Below are positions 4,904 to 11,538 of a stretch of 11,684 nt of DNA, piece by piece. Source of the DNA: Clostridia bacterium. GTDB lineage: Bacteria; Bacillota; Clostridia; Christensenellales; Aristaeellaceae. The stretch spans positions 1 to 11,684 of the forward strand of contig JAFZRB010000397.1 of NCBI GenBank assembly GCA_017620115.1, read 5' to 3'. The position numbers and the translations under genes were made by a program. The notes under the pieces were generated by a model. It ran no database searches. It was not told the origin of the DNA and was given only the letters and a program-made list of their open reading frames with translations. Numbering within the stretch: position 1 is the first letter of the stretch; each line of letters opens with the position of its first letter.

Positions 4904-6493
4904 ATGCACACCATCGAGGAAATGACATTCAGGCGGCGCTTCTGCGTCAATCCATACAAAAAACTGCGGCTGCCGCTGGGCGAGATGAGCTGCTTTAAGG
5001 ACTGGCTGAACGACCGGCGGGGCGATCCTTACCCGGTTGTGCGCTCCTGCGAGGGGGAGGAGACGCTTTCCGAAAGTCTGCCGGACGCGCGCTACCGCGT
5101 TGAAAATCGCGCATCCCGTCCGCTCTTCAAAGCGCGCCTTCTCGGCCGGCATTTCCCTTACGCGACCTATGATATCGGGCTGGATGAGCTGGAGGCGCGC
5201 GAGCCTTCCAGCGGCGTCGGCATGCTTATCACTCCGGAAGGCCTGCCGCGCCTGACCATCGCGGCGAGGCGAACGGGAAGCGGCGTGTGCGTTTGGTGCG
5301 CCGTTGAAGGCGAGGAAAAAACGCGCGCGCTGGAATGCCGGCGTCCGTTCGAGCCCGGAACGCACCTGATCGTTACGTGCCGCGGCAGGAGCTTTGACAT
5401 CTACCTGCAATACGGCAGAAAACCCGAGTATGCCGGGACGTTTTCGCTGCCTGCGTTCAGCCGGATGATCGCCTACGATGTGTTTTCCCGAACGACGGCG
5501 GCTCTTTTCGTCAGTCTCGCGCCGGGCGAACGCATGCAGGGCGCGGCGGAGTTTTACCTCGAGGGCGGCATCAGCCACGCGGACATGAAATGTATGCGTT
5601 ACGAAAACGGCGAGCCCTTCATGGATCGCGGGAGGCTGTTCCTGACCTTGTCCGCGCGGCTGCAGGCGGCCGGCTTCCAGGCTGTCGTGTCGTGGAACCC
5701 ATCCACCGACGATATCCGCATGGAAGGCGCGATCTTTTTCGACGCGGGCGACGGCCTCTGGTGCTCAGACGTGGCGACCTCGGCGGTGTTCGACAGGCGT
5801 TCCGGTGAATGGTATGTCTGGGCCTGCTCGTTCTCCCACGGCCACGTCCTCTGCTGCGGCAAAAGCTTCGCCGACCTGCGCTACGGCATCAACGTGCTGG
5901 ATGTCAGCCTGATGCCGTTTGAAAAGAGTGAAAAGGGGAAAGCCGATTCCCTCGGGGCGGAGGACGCCGACGGCGACATCGACCGCGCCATTGTGAGCGA
6001 CGACCGGCTTTTCTTCGCCAAGTTCGGAGATGAGGATCCGGATCTCACGTTTGACGAAGCGCGCGGCAAATGGCTTCTCGCCATATGCCGTTTGGTGGAC
6101 TGCGGCGGCAAGGGCGGCAAATACCGCTATTTTCTCTATGAATCGGACGACCCGCTGAGCGGCTTTTCCTATGTGGATCATGTAAGGGAAGGAGACGACA
6201 CGGGAGGCTCCTTCATCCGTGTTGCGGGAAGGATGTATCTGCTCTGCGGTTCGGGCTTCGACCAGCGCGCGCAGTATCATCTGCACCCCATAGACGACCT
6301 ATCGCGCTGCGAGCGGCTCAAATTCGACTATGACGACGGCGGGTATCGAGGCTGGGGCACGCTCATTCCGGTTCCCTGCGGCCGGCGGCTGAAATACGTG
6401 ATGATGACGTTCGATCGCCACAACGGCAGCGACTACAACTGGAGCTATGGGAACATCTACGTGTTCGAAGCGGATATGATGAACGAAAGATGA
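4904..6493 (+). CDS. Predicted beta-propeller, glycoside-hydrolase-like protein (GH43/GH32 type), function unknown
   Basis: I do not recognise an exact family. The 529-residue protein has no signal peptide or membrane helix, so it is predicted to be cytoplasmic. Residues about 60-220 look like a beta-sandwich (SGVGMLITPEGLPRLTIAAR; FEPGTHLIVTCRGRSFDIYL), as in concanavalin-like or LamG modules. Residues about 225-525 contain repeated strand patterns with D and W residues: GLWCSDVATSAVFDRRSGEW, GDEDPDLTFDEARGKWLLA (376-394) and RGWGTLIPV. These recall the five-bladed propeller of glycoside hydrolase clans F and J, in which D-P and GKWYL-type repeats are frequent. Several acidic residues (D290, E377, D378, D380, D431) could be catalytic but none can be assigned. 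The start is fixed by AGGAG eight bases upstream. It is a single-gene unit on its own promoter. A role on beta-fructan-, xylan- or arabinan-derived sugars is possible but not shown. Confidence 0.6.
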   Translation: MHTIEEMTFRRRFCVNPYKKLRLPLGEMSCFKDWLNDRRGDPYPVVRSCEGEETLSESLPDARYRVENRASRPLFKARLLGRHFPYATYDIGLDELEAREPSSGVGMLITPEGLPRLTIAARRTGSGVCVWCAVEGEEKTRALECRRPFEPGTHLIVTCRGRSFDIYLQYGRKPEYAGTFSLPAFSRMIAYDVFSRTTAALFVSLAPGERMQGAAEFYLEGGISHADMKCMRYENGEPFMDRGRLFLTLSARLQAAGFQAVVSWNPSTDDIRMEGAIFFDAGDGLWCSDVATSAVFDRRSGEWYVWACSFSHGHVLCCGKSFADLRYGINVLDVSLMPFEKSEKGKADSLGAEDADGDIDRAIVSDDRLFFAKFGDEDPDLTFDEARGKWLLAICRLVDCGGKGGKYRYFLYESDDPLSGFSYVDHVREGDDTGGSFIRVAGRMYLLCGSGFDQRAQYHLHPIDDLSRCERLKFDYDDGGYRGWGTLIPVPCGRRLKYVMMTFDRHNGSDYNWSYGNIYVFEADMMNER

Positions 6494-6667
6494 CGCGCCC
6501 CCACGGGCGGAAATGGTTTGCGCATCGCAGCGCAATGATCGCGGCGAAGGAGTATCCGGTCCGCGCGGCGGCGCAGTAACTTAATATAAAGCGCCTGCCA
6601 CAAAACGGCTGCGGCCTGCGTCTATAATAACAAACATCCCCCGAGGAAATACGAAATAAAGCGATTT
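6494..6667. other. Spacer between propeller gene and L,D-transpeptidase, no clear gene or strong terminator
   Basis: These 174 bases have no convincing coding region. Two weak inverted repeats follow the stop codon: CGCCC/GGGCG with a 4-base loop, and TTGCGC/GCGCAA (6518-6535 region). Neither is followed by a T-run, so termination may be weak and read-through into the transpeptidase gene is possible. Confidence 0.5.
6623..6628 (+). promoter_or_regulatory. Candidate -10 box for the L,D-transpeptidase gene
   Basis: A perfect TATAAT lies about 40-60 bases upstream of the possible starts of the transpeptidase gene. No recognisable -35 sits 16-18 bases further upstream, and there is no TG extension, so the promoter call rests on the -10 hexamer alone. 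Confidence 0.4.
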
Positions 6668-8434
6668 ATGGAAGATATGGTGCTGGACATGAAGAAAACT
6701 GCCGTATGGCTGCTGACCATCCTGATACTCCTCGCCGCGATGGCTGCCGGAGCTGAAGAAACGAACAGAACGATTGAGGAAACCCCCTCCGAAACGGTTC
6801 AGGCCGCTGAAACGGCGGTTGAAGAAGCCGTAGAATTGGCGATGTACAGTCGCGGGGATCAGGTCAAGGATCTGCAAAAGCGGCTGTATGCGCTCGGCTT
6901 CCTGTCGGGCAGCATCGACGGCATCTACGGCAACAACACGTATCTCGCCGTCAAAGAGGCGGAGGAATATCTGCGCCTTCTGGAACAGCGCCGGATCGAC
7001 GAGGCCGCCGAAGCGGCGATGGCCGCGCTGACCACGCCCGCGCCGACCGCGCCTGAAGGCGTAACGGCCGCCGCGGCGCCGGATGAAACGCAGCTTCCCG
7101 TTGCGACGCCCGCGCCGACGCCCGCGACCGTGGCCGACGGCGTGGCCGACCTGGCGCTTCAGGAGATACTCTTCGGTGAGGCCGACGATTTGTACCTGTG
7201 CGACGTGTCGCTTGGCGGCAGCGGTCTGGCGGCGAAGCGCGTCCAGCGGCGTCTGATCGTGCTCAACTACCTGAACGACGCGGCCGACGGCGTGTTCGGC
7301 GTCAATTCGCAGACGGCTCTGGCGGCGTTCCAGGTAGCGAATGAGTTGGATGAAACGGGCGTCGCCGATCGAGAAACGCAGAAGCGGCTGTTTTCCAATG
7401 AAGCGAAAGCGGGCAAAAAACCCGTTTACAACCAGCTCGTGTTGGGCTCAAGCGGCGATATCGTGCTGCAGGTACAGCGGCAGCTCATCATACTCGGCTT
7501 TATGACCGATTCGGCCAGCGGCGTTTACGACAAGTCCACGCAAAGCGGCGTTATGGCGCTGGAAAAATATCTCTATGTGATCGATCATCCCGAGCTGAAG
7601 CCCAAGAAGACCAGCGTGCCGCAGACAACCGCCGAGATCATAGACAGCGCCTCCGGCGTGGAGGCTATGGCGGCGGCGGATCCCGAAAGCAATCCCTATG
7701 AGGAGCAGCCTGAAACGGTGTCCGCGGCGGATTCTCTGGGCTTTGTGGCGAGCGGCGTGATGAGCGACGCTCTGCAGCGGCGGTTTCTGGAGGACGGCAT
7801 CCCCGTTTACAGCGACGTACTGCGCAAGGGCGATTCCGGCGACGACGTCGTGCGCCTCCAGCGCAGGCTGTACACGCTGGGCTATCTCACGAAAAGCGGC
7901 GTCGACGGACTTTATGGCAGCGGCACCGAGTCGGCCATAAAGAAGTTCCAGGAACGCAACCGCATGGAGCAGACGGGCATTTCCGATCAGGTCGTTCAGT
8001 ATACGCTGTTCTCGACGGACGCCGTGAAGTCCATCAAGCCCTACCAGATAAAGGTGAGCCTGTCCGACCAGAAGGTGTATGTTTACGCGCCCGACGCCTA
8101 TGACAATTACACTATACTCAAGAAGACCTTCACCTGCTCGACCGGCACAAACGCCAACCCCACGCCCAAAGGCACGTTCAGCAATACGGGCCGCGGCGCG
8201 CGCTGGCATTATTTCAAGAAATTCGACTGCTGGGCGCAGTATGCCTGGTATATCGACGGCGACATCATGTTCCACTCGGTGCTCTACGACCAGCAGGATG
8301 AATCCACGCTGCGCAACGCCTCCGTATGGGCCCTGGGTTCCAAGGCTTCGCACGGCTGCGTGCGGTTGTCGGTGAAGGACGCCAAATGGATCTGGGATAA
8401 CTGCAGCTCAGGAACGACCGTCGTCGTGTATTGA
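6668..8434 (+). CDS. Secreted L,D-transpeptidase (YkuD) with four peptidoglycan-binding repeats
   Basis: Extracytoplasmic enzyme expected to form 3-3 peptidoglycan cross-links or to modify stem peptides. A hydrophobic signal segment follows KK (residues 9-10) and spans about 11-28, with likely cleavage near AAGA-E. Four PG_binding_1-like repeats lie at about 58-103, 181-243, 257-305 and 384-449, with signatures such as GDQVKDLQKRLYALGFL, AKRVQRRLIVLNYL, DIVLQVQRQLIILGFM and GDDVVRLQRRLYTLGYL. They are joined by Ala/Pro/Thr-rich or acidic linkers. The YkuD domain covers about 458-588, with H536 in DIMFHSVLY and the catalytic motif SHGCVRL at 561-567 (nucleophile C564). The start is uncertain: ATG 6668 has no close ribosome binding site, while ATG 6689 begins directly at the signal peptide (MKKTAVW) and is the more natural start. 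A terminator follows. Confidence 0.9.
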   Translation: MEDMVLDMKKTAVWLLTILILLAAMAAGAEETNRTIEETPSETVQAAETAVEEAVELAMYSRGDQVKDLQKRLYALGFLSGSIDGIYGNNTYLAVKEAEEYLRLLEQRRIDEAAEAAMAALTTPAPTAPEGVTAAAAPDETQLPVATPAPTPATVADGVADLALQEILFGEADDLYLCDVSLGGSGLAAKRVQRRLIVLNYLNDAADGVFGVNSQTALAAFQVANELDETGVADRETQKRLFSNEAKAGKKPVYNQLVLGSSGDIVLQVQRQLIILGFMTDSASGVYDKSTQSGVMALEKYLYVIDHPELKPKKTSVPQTTAEIIDSASGVEAMAAADPESNPYEEQPETVSAADSLGFVASGVMSDALQRRFLEDGIPVYSDVLRKGDSGDDVVRLQRRLYTLGYLTKSGVDGLYGSGTESAIKKFQERNRMEQTGISDQVVQYTLFSTDAVKSIKPYQIKVSLSDQKVYVYAPDAYDNYTILKKTFTCSTGTNANPTPKGTFSNTGRGARWHYFKKFDCWAQYAWYIDGDIMFHSVLYDQQDESTLRNASVWALGSKASHGCVRLSVKDAKWIWDNCSSGTTVVVY

Positions 8435-8448
8435 CGGACATCAGAAAA

Positions 8449-8486
8449 GCGCGCCGTTTCCTTTTCGGAGACGACGCGCGTCTTTT
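8449..8486. terminator. Bidirectional intrinsic terminator between convergent genes
   Basis: Arms GCGCGCCGTTTCC (8449-8461) and GGAGACGACGCGC (8467-8479) pair at 11 of 13 positions around a TTTTC loop. Rightward, the stem is followed by GTCTTTT; leftward, by TTTTCTG. It lies between the transpeptidase stop (8434) and the stop of the convergent dehydrogenase gene (8525), so it can serve both. Confidence 0.75.
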
Positions 8487-8524
8487 ATGGGGCTCAGTTC
8501 GAGAAACAGACCTGATTCTGTTTA

Positions 8525-9508
8525 TCAAACCTGTGCGCGTACCCTGAGATTGCGATTGACGATGTTCTTCGGCGTGCGGCCCTCGAGCGCGTCTATGATG
8601 CGAAGGGAAGCGGCTTCGGCCATCGCCTTGCGCGCTTCATGGGTATTCGTTCCGACGTGCGGCGTCAGCACGACCGAGCGCAGCGCCAGAAGGCGCGCGG
8701 GAACATGCGGTTCGTCCGGGAACACGTCGAGGCCGGCGCCGCCCAGGCGTTTGGCCTCCAGCGCGTCGATCAGCGCTTCATAGTCGATCGTGCCGCCGCG
8801 CGAGGTGTTGATGACGACCGCGCCGTTCTTCATGCGCGCGATCTCATGGGCGCCGATGAGTCCCTGCGTTTCAGGCGTAAGCGGACAGTTGACGGAAACG
8901 GCGTCGGAAAGGGCGAGCAATTCGTCGAGCGTGCAGAAACGGGCGCCGTTTTCCAGCGCCTCATCCAGCCGGCGGCGGTTGTGATAGAGTATGTTCATGC
9001 CGAATGCCCGGGCCATATCGGCCAGGCGGCGGCCGATGCGGCCCATGCCGACGATGCCCAGCGTGGCTCCGGCCAGGTTGTGAGACATGTTCTTGCCCAT
9101 GCCGAAAGAATCCTCCGGCGCGCCGGCGCGCAGGCCCGCGTCCAGTTCCGCGATGCGGCGATACACCGAGATGAGCAGCGCGAAAGCCAGTTCCGCGGTC
9201 GATTCTGTGGTGCTGTCCGGGATATTGGTCACGAGTACGCCGCGCTCGTCCGCGGCATCCACGTCGACGCGGTCGTATCCCGCTCCGAAATTGCTGATGA
9301 TGCGAAGCTTCGGCGCGGCCTCGATCAGCGCGCGGGGCATAGGGCCGCACGCCAGCACAGCCTCGCAGTCGGCCATGAGCCGTTTCAGCTCGTCCGGGGT
9401 ATAAGGCGCGCGGTTTCTCGGATAGAACACTTCGTATTTTTCATAAAGCGCGGACAGGCCGGCTTCAGGAATCGGATGCGTCACGACGACCTTTTTTTTC
9501 TGTTCCAT
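8525..9508 (-). CDS. D-isomer-specific 2-hydroxyacid dehydrogenase (glyoxylate/hydroxypyruvate reductase type)
   Basis: Cytoplasmic oxidoreductase that interconverts a 2-keto acid and a D-2-hydroxy acid with NAD(P)H. The 327 residues match the family's usual length. The nucleotide-binding motif GMGRIG is at 154-159, and the catalytic triad is R237 (NTSRGG), E266 (DVFPDEP) and H284 (LTPHVG). The residues after the second Rossmann strand are HNRRR (176-180), basic and without an acidic residue at the usual NAD-ribose position, which suggests a preference for NADPH as in glyoxylate/2-ketogluconate reductases. The substrate cannot be fixed. I chose ATG 9508 because AGGAGG lies nine bases upstream and the fold begins there; the frame stays open further upstream only inside the preceding gene. 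It lies 31 bases after alaX in the same direction, so the two are probably one operon. Confidence 0.9.
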   Translation of the reverse strand: MEQKKKVVVTHPIPEAGLSALYEKYEVFYPRNRAPYTPDELKRLMADCEAVLACGPMPRALIEAAPKLRIISNFGAGYDRVDVDAADERGVLVTNIPDSTTESTAELAFALLISVYRRIAELDAGLRAGAPEDSFGMGKNMSHNLAGATLGIVGMGRIGRRLADMARAFGMNILYHNRRRLDEALENGARFCTLDELLALSDAVSVNCPLTPETQGLIGAHEIARMKNGAVVINTSRGGTIDYEALIDALEAKRLGGAGLDVFPDEPHVPARLLALRSVVLTPHVGTNTHEARKAMAEAASLRIIDALEGRTPKNIVNRNLRVRAQV

Positions 9509-9539
9509 TATCGGCAGCCTCCTGAGCAGTTTTGTCGGT

Positions 9540-10742
9540 TCATGGATCCCCTCGGAGTATTTCCTTCGCCGCGTCGAGGATGGATATATCCTCCGCGCTG
9601 CCCTGGGCGAAATCGGGCTTGCCGCCGCCTTTGCCGCCGCTGCGCGAAGCCGTCTCCCGGAGCAGCCGCCCCATATCGCGGTCAACGCCGCCGCCGCGCG
9701 CGAAGATAACGCTGTAGCCACCTTCCTTTTCCGCGGCCAGCAGGGCGACGGTGTTCTCGTCCCGCGTGAGCTCCGCGGCCAGGCGGCGCAGTCCGTCCAT
9801 GGTCAGGGGGCCGAGGACGCCGGCCGCGACGCGCATGCCGCCGATCTGATCGGCGCTTTCCCGCAGCGCCTGAACCTGACGCAGCGCCTCGTTCTGGCGC
9901 ATGACGGAAAGCTCATGCTCCAGCGACGCGACGCTTTCTTTGAGCCGCTCGACGCTCTCGGGAAGCTGTTCGGGTTTGGCGGATAACAGAGCGGCGGCTC
10001 GCGTGCACGCGTCGTATTTTTCGCGATAGTCCAGAACGGCGCGCATGCCGCATACAAACGCCAGCCGGACCTTGCCCTTGCTGGGGCGGGCGTCGATGAT
10101 CTTCACCAGCGCGATTTGTCCGGCGGATGACGGATGCGTGCCCCCGCAGGCCACCATCTCGCGATCGCCGATGGCAACGATGCGCACGTGTTCTTTGACC
10201 GTCGGCGGCTTGCGCAGCGGCAGCGCCTTCAGCTCGCCCTGATCCGGGAACCAGCAGCGGATGGGAACGTCGCGCTGGATCTCGGCGTTGACCTCGTCCT
10301 CCACGGCGCAGATCTGTTCGGGCGTCAGGTGCGTTTCGCCCCGCGGCATGGTCACATCGATGGTGGAAAAAGCCGCGCCCAGGTGGAGGCCGATCGTGAC
10401 GCCGCCGAAGAGCCGCCACACAGCGCCGGCGATCATGTGTTCGCCCGCGTGCTGCTGCATGTGATCGAAGCGCCGGCCCCAGTCGATTTCGCCGCGAACG
10501 GTTTCGCCGGCGGCGAGCGCACCGTCGACAGCATGCCAGACCTCGCCGGATTCATCGACGGACACGTCGGTCACGCGCAGCCCGTTCAGCGTGCCGGTAT
10601 CGAACGGCTGGCCTCCGGAAGTGGGGTAGAAGGCGGAACGATCGAGCGCGACCGCGCAGCCCGAGCCGGACGGATGAACGGCCGTGACGACGGCTTCAAA
10701 CGACGTCAGATAGGACTGATCGTAATAGAGACGGTTGGTCAT
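9540..10742 (-). CDS. alaX: Alanyl-tRNA editing protein, long form with DHHA1 domain (AlaX-L)
   Basis: Free-standing trans-editing hydrolase that removes wrongly attached serine (or glycine) from tRNA-Ala in the cytoplasm. Residues about 1-90 form the AlaRS-like barrel with the signature DRSAFYPTSGGQPFDTG (34-50). The editing site has the zinc ligands H98 and H102 (QQHAGEHM), then C199 and H203 in ACGGTHP. Residues about 250-295 are a predicted coiled coil. The DHHA1 domain follows to about 400 and ends with the glycine-rich GGKGGGKPDFAQGS (369-382), as at the C-terminus of alanyl-tRNA synthetase. The aminoacylation domain is absent, so this is not AlaRS. All four zinc ligands are present. 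It is the first gene of a probable operon with the dehydrogenase, on its own promoter; AGGCGG lies nine bases before the ATG. Confidence 0.93.
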   Translation of the reverse strand: MTNRLYYDQSYLTSFEAVVTAVHPSGSGCAVALDRSAFYPTSGGQPFDTGTLNGLRVTDVSVDESGEVWHAVDGALAAGETVRGEIDWGRRFDHMQQHAGEHMIAGAVWRLFGGVTIGLHLGAAFSTIDVTMPRGETHLTPEQICAVEDEVNAEIQRDVPIRCWFPDQGELKALPLRKPPTVKEHVRIVAIGDREMVACGGTHPSSAGQIALVKIIDARPSKGKVRLAFVCGMRAVLDYREKYDACTRAAALLSAKPEQLPESVERLKESVASLEHELSVMRQNEALRQVQALRESADQIGGMRVAAGVLGPLTMDGLRRLAAELTRDENTVALLAAEKEGGYSVIFARGGGVDRDMGRLLRETASRSGGKGGGKPDFAQGSAEDISILDAAKEILRGDP

Positions 10743-10794
10743 CTTGAATATCCGCCTTCCTCAAATGAACAGTGTGAAGTATCGAAACGATTGT

Positions 10795-10823
10795 ATTATA
10801 TCACAGCCATTCTTCCCGCGCAA
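10795..10823 (-). promoter_or_regulatory. Sigma-A promoter for the alaX-dehydrogenase operon
   Basis: On the leftward strand, TTGCGC (10823-10818), a 17-base spacer and a perfect TATAAT (10800-10795) lie 52 bases before the alaX ATG. The expected start of transcription is near 10788. The same -35 hexamer occurs in the divergent peroxiredoxin promoter. Confidence 0.75.
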
Positions 10824-10839
10824 TCCCGGATCTGATGAA

Positions 10840-10894
10840 TTTGCCGGCGCTTCAACGCCGCTTGCCGCCCCGATGAGCGGCGATAGCCGGCAAA
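10840..10894. repeat. Nested inverted repeat between divergent promoters
   Basis: Perfect 9-bp outer arms TTTGCCGGC (10840-10848) and GCCGGCAAA (10886-10894) enclose perfect 7-bp inner arms CGCCGCT (10856-10862) and AGCGGCG (10876-10882). The structure sits between the -35 boxes of the alaX and peroxiredoxin promoters, so it lies outside both expected transcripts. It has no T-run after the stem in either direction, so it is not a terminator. It could be a regulatory dyad or a small dispersed repeat. Confidence 0.55.
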
Positions 10895-10903
10895 AATGCG
10901 GCC

Positions 10904-10932
10904 TTGCGCAAAACGGGCGAAGCATGTATAAT
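10904..10932 (+). promoter_or_regulatory. Sigma-A promoter for the peroxiredoxin gene
   Basis: TTGCGC (10904-10909), a 17-base spacer and a perfect TATAAT (10927-10932) precede the peroxiredoxin ATG by 57 bases. The start of transcription would be near 10939. No obvious PerR- or OhrR-type operator overlaps it, though I could not score for one. Confidence 0.75.
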
Positions 10933-10989
10933 GTTTGTCGGGAATCCGCCGCCGTGAAAAATACAATCCATTCGTGAGGAGGTCATCGT

Positions 10990-11448
10990 ATGCTCGAAAC
11001 AGGCGTCAGGGCGCCGGCGTTCAGTCTGCCGGATCAGAACGGCGTGGTTCACGCGCTGTCGGACTATGCCGGGAAGAAGGTCATTCTGTATTTCTATCCG
11101 AAGGACAACACCGCGGGCTGCACCGCGCAGGCCTGCGGCTTCGCGGCGCTGTACCCGCAGTTCGTTGAGAAGGACGCCGTGGTGCTGGGCGTAAGCAAGG
11201 ACAGCGTCGCCTCGCACAAGAAGTTCGAGGAGAAGTACGGCCTGCCGTTCACGCTGCTCTCCGATCCGGAGCTGGAAGCCATACGGGCTTATGACGTCTG
11301 GCAGGAGAAGAAGCTCTATGGCAAGGCGTCCATGGGCGTCGTGCGCACCACGTATCTCATCGATGAGAACGGCGTGATCGTGAAAGCCTTCGGAAAGGTC
11401 AAGGCTAAGGAGAATCCCCAGGATATGCTGAACGCGCTGGATGAATGA
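10990..11448 (+). CDS. bcp: Thioredoxin-dependent thiol peroxidase (BCP/PrxQ-type peroxiredoxin)
   Basis: Cytoplasmic peroxidase that reduces hydrogen peroxide and organic hydroperoxides and is re-reduced by thioredoxin. The 152 residues form one AhpC/TSA domain of the usual BCP length. The active-site block is YPKDNTAGCTAQACGF: P37, T41 and the peroxidatic C44 fit the P-x-x-x-T-x-x-C pattern, and C49 is the resolving cysteine five residues on, as in atypical two-cysteine BCPs. The usual T-P-G-C-T is T-A-G-C-T here. Later blocks VVLGVSKDSVASHKKFEEKY and LPFTLLSDPE are typical, and VVRTTYLIDENG carries the conserved active-site arginine (R119). AGGAGG (10977-10982) lies seven bases before the ATG. 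It is a single-gene unit closed by a strong terminator. Confidence 0.95.
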   Translation: MLETGVRAPAFSLPDQNGVVHALSDYAGKKVILYFYPKDNTAGCTAQACGFAALYPQFVEKDAVVLGVSKDSVASHKKFEEKYGLPFTLLSDPELEAIRAYDVWQEKKLYGKASMGVVRTTYLIDENGVIVKAFGKVKAKENPQDMLNALDE

Positions 11449-11460
11449 CGCGCGCAGAAG

Positions 11461-11504
11461 ACCGGCGGCGCGAAGCTGTGATTCGCTTCGCGCCGCCGGT
11501 TTTC
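11461..11504 (+). terminator. Strong intrinsic terminator after the peroxiredoxin gene
   Basis: Perfect 16-bp arms ACCGGCGGCGCGAAGC (11461-11476) and GCTTCGCGCCGCCGGT (11485-11500) flank an 8-base loop and are followed by TTTC. The hairpin begins 12 bases after the stop codon. The T-run is short, but the stem is very stable. It also lies downstream of the convergent membrane-protein gene. Confidence 0.85.
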
Positions 11505-11538
11505 GTGTCCTTTGACTCCCGCGTCTTTCAAAGGCCCG

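Noticed and set aside
4721..5578. Long leftward open frame of 285 codons opposite the propeller gene
   Set aside because: It is a shadow frame in GC-rich DNA, rich in Arg and Ala without family features, and it overlaps both the channel gene start and the divergent promoters.
6514..6585. Short rightward frame of 23 codons after the propeller gene
   Set aside because: No ribosome binding site, no recognisable product and GC-biased composition; it is best explained as a chance frame.
7448..8353. Leftward open frame of 301 codons opposite the L,D-transpeptidase
   Set aside because: It is a mirror frame of the YkuD and binding-repeat region, without a promoter, ribosome binding site or recognisable domain.
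8639..9709. Long rightward open frame of 356 codons opposite the dehydrogenase and alaX
   Set aside because: The opposite strand has two genes with full catalytic motifs and ribosome binding sites. This frame has an Arg/Ala/Gly-rich product with no motif, and it spans the gap between two genes.
9509..9721. N-terminal extension of 71 codons on the dehydrogenase frame
   Set aside because: The extension is low-complexity and lies inside the alaX coding region. The AGGAGG nine bases before ATG 9508 and the family's N-terminus fix the start there.
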